Source: JAEUIT01 sp044220875
Lineage (GTDB): Bacteria > Planctomycetota > Phycisphaerae > Phycisphaerales > SM1A02
DNA: 64,000 nucleotides
Direction of reading: 5' to 3'
Assembly (NCBI GenBank): GCA_044220875.1
Contig: JBGAQH010000006.1
Span: 1 to 64,000, forward strand
In this document: piece after piece, positions 61,089 through 64,000 of the stretch
Layout of the letters: the number at the start of each line of letters is the position of its first letter
Position numbering within the stretch: position 1 is the stretch's first letter
Program-made: the position numbers and the translations under genes
Notes under the pieces: generated by a model
The model's database searches: none
What the model was told of the DNA's origin: nothing
What the model saw: only the letters and a program-made list of their open reading frames with translations

Positions 61089-61928
61089 CTACTTGTCCGA
61101 CGCGACCAGTTCCTTCCAGATCTGATCGAAGACGGCCGTCTGGGCATCGGACGGGATTTCGGGCAGCGAACCGAGCAGGGAGCCGTCCGTGTCATCAAAC
61201 CAGGTGACCGCGAGGTCGCCGTGCAGGACATTGAGGCCGGTGCCGTGGTTGAAATCCGACTTCGTCCGCAGACCATCGGAGGCGAGCACAAACGAGTGGT
61301 CGCTCGAGAAGCGGTAGCGGTTGCCCGTCTCGGGGTCGATGTCGCCCCGGTAGTGGTAGTTGGCGAATGCCCGCTCTTCTGTGGCCCACGGATTCGAGAT
61401 CGTCACCGCATAGCGCTCAAGCGTGTGTTCGCCACGGTGGCTCGGGCAGAAGAGACACCCGGCACAGTCGAGATAGTGGCCGGCATGGGGCAAGAGACGA
61501 CCGAGTCCGTCGAACGCATTGGCGGTCGACGAGGTCGCCCCGGTGGTGATCGCCATCATCTCCGAATACTGCATCACATCGGGGCTTCCGAAGTAGCTCA
61601 CCGGGAGCCGTTCGGCGTTGTCCGTCGAATAGACGGTTGTCGCGCACCCGATCTGGCGGAGGTTGAGGGCACAGTTCAGCTTGTTGGCCGTTTCGCGCAC
61701 GGTGCGAAGTCCCGGCATGAGCAACGACGTCAGGACGACGACGATCATCAGCACGACCAGCAGCTCGATGAGGCTGAACGCGCGCAACCGAAGCGACCCA
61801 GTCGTCGGACGATTGCGTCCGGCGAGGTTCTGCTCTGACGTGAGACGCGAGGGAAATCGTCGCACGAACCAAAGGACCCCATGGCGCGGCGCGTCAGCGT
61901 CGCGGCGATGCCGAGGCTGGGGCCCCAC
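61089..61928 (-). CDS. prepilin-like protein with N-terminal methylation motif
   Basis: 279 residues. RAFSLIELLVVLMIVVVLTSLL is the type IV prepilin/pseudopilin leader-helix pattern, with Ala rather than Gly at the cleavage position. A Cys pair (DCAGCLFCPSH) is unusual for a pilin. The rest is of the DUF1559-like kind abundant in planctomycetes. The start is unclear: the listed start gives about 50 Arg-rich residues before the leader, so the true start is probably further in, for example at a GTG. It is convergent with the EEP gene. Confidence 0.72.
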   Translation of the reverse strand: MGPQPRHRRDADAPRHGVLWFVRRFPSRLTSEQNLAGRNRPTTGSLRLRAFSLIELLVVLMIVVVLTSLLMPGLRTVRETANKLNCALNLRQIGCATTVYSTDNAERLPVSYFGSPDVMQYSEMMAITTGATSSTANAFDGLGRLLPHAGHYLDCAGCLFCPSHRGEHTLERYAVTISNPWATEERAFANYHYRGDIDPETGNRYRFSSDHSFVLASDGLRTKSDFNHGTGLNVLHGDLAVTWFDDTDGSLLGSLPEIPSDAQTAVFDQIWKELVASDK

Positions 61929-62428
61929 AACTCGAAACGCCGTTATTCGGGCGTCCGCTGTCGCCTAGACAGCGCTCGAGCCGCGAGCCCCACACACAAC
62001 CTGAGTCTACCTCCAAATCGGCACAAATCACCCAGAGAGTTCTTTTCGAGAAAAGAACCTAGGCTATAGTCGGGGTTCGGAGCCGACGGAGGGACGGCGA
62101 TGGCTCCGCGATGAGGAAGTGGGAAAGCTCGTGGAGGTGTTCGTCGCGTGCGTCGACGCCGGGGTGACCCTCGGCCGGTGATGCCAGCGGGAAGTCACCC
62201 ACTCAGCACCCTCCCCGATCGCGGTCATCTCGAGCCCGACGCCGGCGTCCGACGGTCGGTCTTTGTGGATTTCATGGGATTTGCGGACGCAAGTCGTCCG
62301 CCGAGGGATCATTCCACGTACCGATTGGTGTGAGTCCGTTGGGTCGGGTGCTGGCGAATCGTCGACGAGGGGCCGTTTCACGGGGCAGATGCGCACTCTG
62401 CGCGTGCCCGCGGGACGGCTGAACGCAC
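61929..62428. other. 500-bp intergenic region with an AT-rich dyad
   Basis: No gene is convincing. At 62039-62058 there is a 9-bp inverted repeat, GTTCTTTTC/GAAAAGAAC with two bases between, followed by CCTAGGCTATAGT, which contains a -10-like TATAGT at 62065-62070. This stands out in a GC-rich genome. It may be a promoter and operator for the sigma factor gene at 62429 or for the prepilin-like gene. Confidence 0.55.
62039..62070. promoter_or_regulatory. candidate operator dyad and -10-like box
   Basis: The dyad GTTCTTTTC-GA-GAAAAGAAC ends 7 bases before TATAGT. The arms start and end with GTTC and GAAC. This resembles LexA-type half-sites, but the spacing (12 bases between half-sites) does not fit known LexA boxes, so no regulator is named. 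Confidence 0.45.
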
Positions 62429-62998
62429 ATGGCTGACGAAGACTGGAACTTCATGCAGCGAGTCGCCTCCGGCGACGATTCCGCAGTTGCGGAGCTGTAC
62501 GACCGTTTCGGTCCGTTGGTCTACAAGGCCTCGCGGCAGGCGCTGCCCTCTCGTGCGGAAGCAGAAGATGCGGTTCAGGAGATTTTCGTCCGCCTCTGGA
62601 AGACCGCCGACCGCTTCGATCCGCGCCGAGCGAAGCTCGTGACGTGGGTCATGCTCATCACCCGCCGTCACCTCATCGACAAGTTGCGGAGGCGCGGCGT
62701 CCGGATTGACGCCGCCAGCCTCGACGCCGAGCCAACGATGCCCGCGAGCGATGCCGAACGCGGCGATCCGCGGATGGCCGAGCGCGTCAGCGACGAGCAG
62801 AAGCAGTGGCTCCGCGAGCGCTTGCAAGAGCTTCCCGATCTGCAGCGAAGCGTCATTGAACGCACGTATCTGCAGGGCTTTACGCTTCGCGAGGTGAGCG
62901 AGCAACTCAAGCACCCGCTCGGTACCGTGAAGAGCGCGCTGAGCCGCGGACTGCTTCGCCTTCGCGACCGTCCTGGCAACGGCCGCGCACTCGGCTGA
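62429..62998 (+). CDS. RNA polymerase sigma factor, ECF-type sigma-70 family
   Basis: 189 residues. Region 2 is AEDAVQEIFVRLWKTADRFD and LVTWVMLITRRHLIDKLR; region 4 is FTLREVSEQLKHPLGTVKSAL. It resembles the sigma factor at 53-688 in both regions. A probable anti-sigma gene begins 522 bases downstream, an unusually long gap for such pairs. Confidence 0.9.
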   Translation: MADEDWNFMQRVASGDDSAVAELYDRFGPLVYKASRQALPSRAEAEDAVQEIFVRLWKTADRFDPRRAKLVTWVMLITRRHLIDKLRRRGVRIDAASLDAEPTMPASDAERGDPRMAERVSDEQKQWLRERLQELPDLQRSVIERTYLQGFTLREVSEQLKHPLGTVKSALSRGLLRLRDRPGNGRALG

Positions 62999-63520
62999 GA
63001 GGGTGGGTTCCGTGGCGAGCGGTGTCGCCGTGTCTCACCGCGTCGTTGAACGATGCGCGACGTGGCTGCGCGATGCCGCGTACAACGTCGATCGCGTCGG
63101 CTGGCGTTATCGCTCTGCCGCGCAGAATTCGATCGGGGCGAACGCCCCTCGCGGCCAACAAACTGCTTTGCTGCAACACTTTGACGGGGGCTGCGTAAGG
63201 AGCCTTGTCGCCAGTTTTTTCTGGCACTGATCGGAAGCGCCGTCGTGGTTCCCTCATCCCCGGGACCAGGTCGGATCTGACCAGCCGCAAGGTAAGGGGA
63301 TGCAAGTGTTTCGGTTCATCTCTTCGGTGCAACACACCGACGAACCGAACGCCGTGGGGTATCGGGGGCTTTGAGGTTAGCCGTCCCTGTGCGGACGCCG
63401 CTGACCCTCCTGCAGGCAATGGAGGCCTGCGGTGTCGAGCGGATGTGCCACCTTGGGGGTGGGGTGATACACGCCGATGCCAAATGGAGCACGGAGTCCT
63501 CGGTCAGTACGGAGATGTCA
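62999..63520 (+). other. 522-bp gap between sigma and probable anti-sigma genes
   Basis: No coding region looks real. There is an imperfect hairpin with an 8-bp outer stem TTCGGTTC/GAACCGAA (63310-63349) and a 5-bp inner stem. GGAG at 63511-63514 serves the downstream gene. The gap could be a leader controlling the anti-sigma gene. Confidence 0.5.
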
Positions 63521-64000
63521 ATGACGAGTCCGGACCCCATGTCGCGCGAAGAACTGCTCGAGCTTGCCCCGCTCGACGTCTATGGCTTGCTCGACGAGTT
63601 CGAGGCAGCTCTCTTCAACCGCTCCTTCCATCACGCGGCGCCATCGGTTCAGGCCGAGATCCGCGCCCTGCAGGCTCAGCTCGCCGAGGACCCCACGTTC
63701 TTGGCCGGCGACGAGCCTCGCCCGCTCCTTCGACAGAAGGTGCTTGTTCACGTTGCCGACGCCGTTGAGGTTGCTGTGGAGCAGCTCAAGCCGCTCGCAA
63801 CCATCGGCTCCCCATTCGGCAATGGCATCGCGACGATGTCGGCCGAGGGCTCGGCCTCGACTGCAACGCTTGCCAATCGCGCGGCCTCGATCGACATCCC
63901 GGATTCGCAGGACGAGACGATGCGTGAGCTCGTCGCCGAGATTCGGGCCCGGGCGAGCTTTGGCGATCGCGAACGGTCGACACCCTACTGGCGGGCCGCG
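63521..64000 (+). CDS. probable anti-sigma factor, truncated by the window end
   Basis: 160 codons are open to the window edge. ATG 63521 is preferred over an in-frame ATG two codons earlier (63515), because GGAG lies six bases before it. LELAPLDVYGLLDEFEAALF and APSVQAEIRALQAQL recall the N-terminal region of RskA-type anti-sigma factors (usually Y-A-L-G-A-L-D...A-x-VEAHL), but no Cys/His zinc site is seen. STPYWRAA at the edge may lead into a transmembrane segment. Its position after the sigma factor gene supports the call, which remains a weak inference. Confidence 0.5.
   Translation, partial: MTSPDPMSREELLELAPLDVYGLLDEFEAALFNRSFHHAAPSVQAEIRALQAQLAEDPTFLAGDEPRPLLRQKVLVHVADAVEVAVEQLKPLATIGSPFGNGIATMSAEGSASTATLANRAASIDIPDSQDETMRELVAEIRARASFGDRERSTPYWRAA

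Noticed and set aside
61929..62428. LexA (SOS) box at the 62039 dyad
   Set aside because: GTTC and GAAC half-sites are separated by 12 bases, which does not match known LexA operators.

Overview
The window is a GC-rich bacterial chromosome segment, most likely from a planctomycete of the class Phycisphaerae. The evidence is: two secreted proteins ending in paired dockerin-like 'DLNGDG..DAADLA.LLGAWG' motifs; a secreted protein ending in a VPAPGAVALLGLAGLAG-RRRR sorting tail; an ECF sigma factor overlapped by a TPR-tailed Ser/Thr kinase; a sulfotransferase facing a phosphodiesterase-TPR protein; and a DUF1570-like protein. No rRNA operon, prophage, transposase or CRISPR array was seen. Two tRNAs are present: Ser(UGA) and Leu(GAG).  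Layout. 0-10 kb: an ECF-type sigma factor, a nitroreductase, tRNA-Ser, then a leftward operon (ABC ATPase, glycogen-debranching enzyme, GH63-like glucosidase, DUF3293-like protein). It is separated by an inverted-repeat element from prfB, which carries the programmed +1 frameshift. 9.5-17.8 kb: aminotransferase, metzincin-like secreted protease with thrombospondin type 3 repeats, an isolated nuoB, two STAS-domain proteins, a kelch protein and a DUF1570-like protein. 17.7-30 kb: coiled-coil protein, TPR-like exported protein, second nitroreductase, Tat-exported Gfo/Idh/MocA oxidoreductase, YihY membrane protein coupled to a 26-residue-repeat exported protein, RluB-type pseudouridine synthase, DUF429-like protein, DinB-like protein, small FmdB-like protein, queE and tRNA-Leu. 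30-44 kb: M36-like metallopeptidase; smpB-SDR-PilZ cluster; and rne-dxr-rseP on the minus strand, with a second copy of the inverted-repeat element between dxr and rseP. 44-51.5 kb: predicted papain-fold/beta-propeller/dockerin protein, PTS enzyme I, sulfotransferase, phosphodiesterase-TPR protein and sorting-tail protein. 52-64 kb: ECF sigma/kinase pair, cytochrome-copper monooxygenase-like protein, dnaK, PAP phosphatase-like enzyme, membrane-anchored EEP protein, prepilin-like protein, another sigma factor and a truncated probable anti-sigma factor.  Themes. Much of the content is housekeeping for translation and RNA (prfB, smpB, rne, rluB, queE, dnaK, rseP). It is mixed with secreted proteins and signalling genes (three sigma factors, a kinase, two STAS proteins, PilZ). 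Most unusual are the two inverted-repeat elements, an IF2_N-like domain in the RNase E tail, the 26-residue repeat protein, and a strong sequence-context bias of the rare TTA leucine codons. I found no single multi-gene system that I can call new with confidence. All calls rest on reading the sequence by eye; no database search was run.
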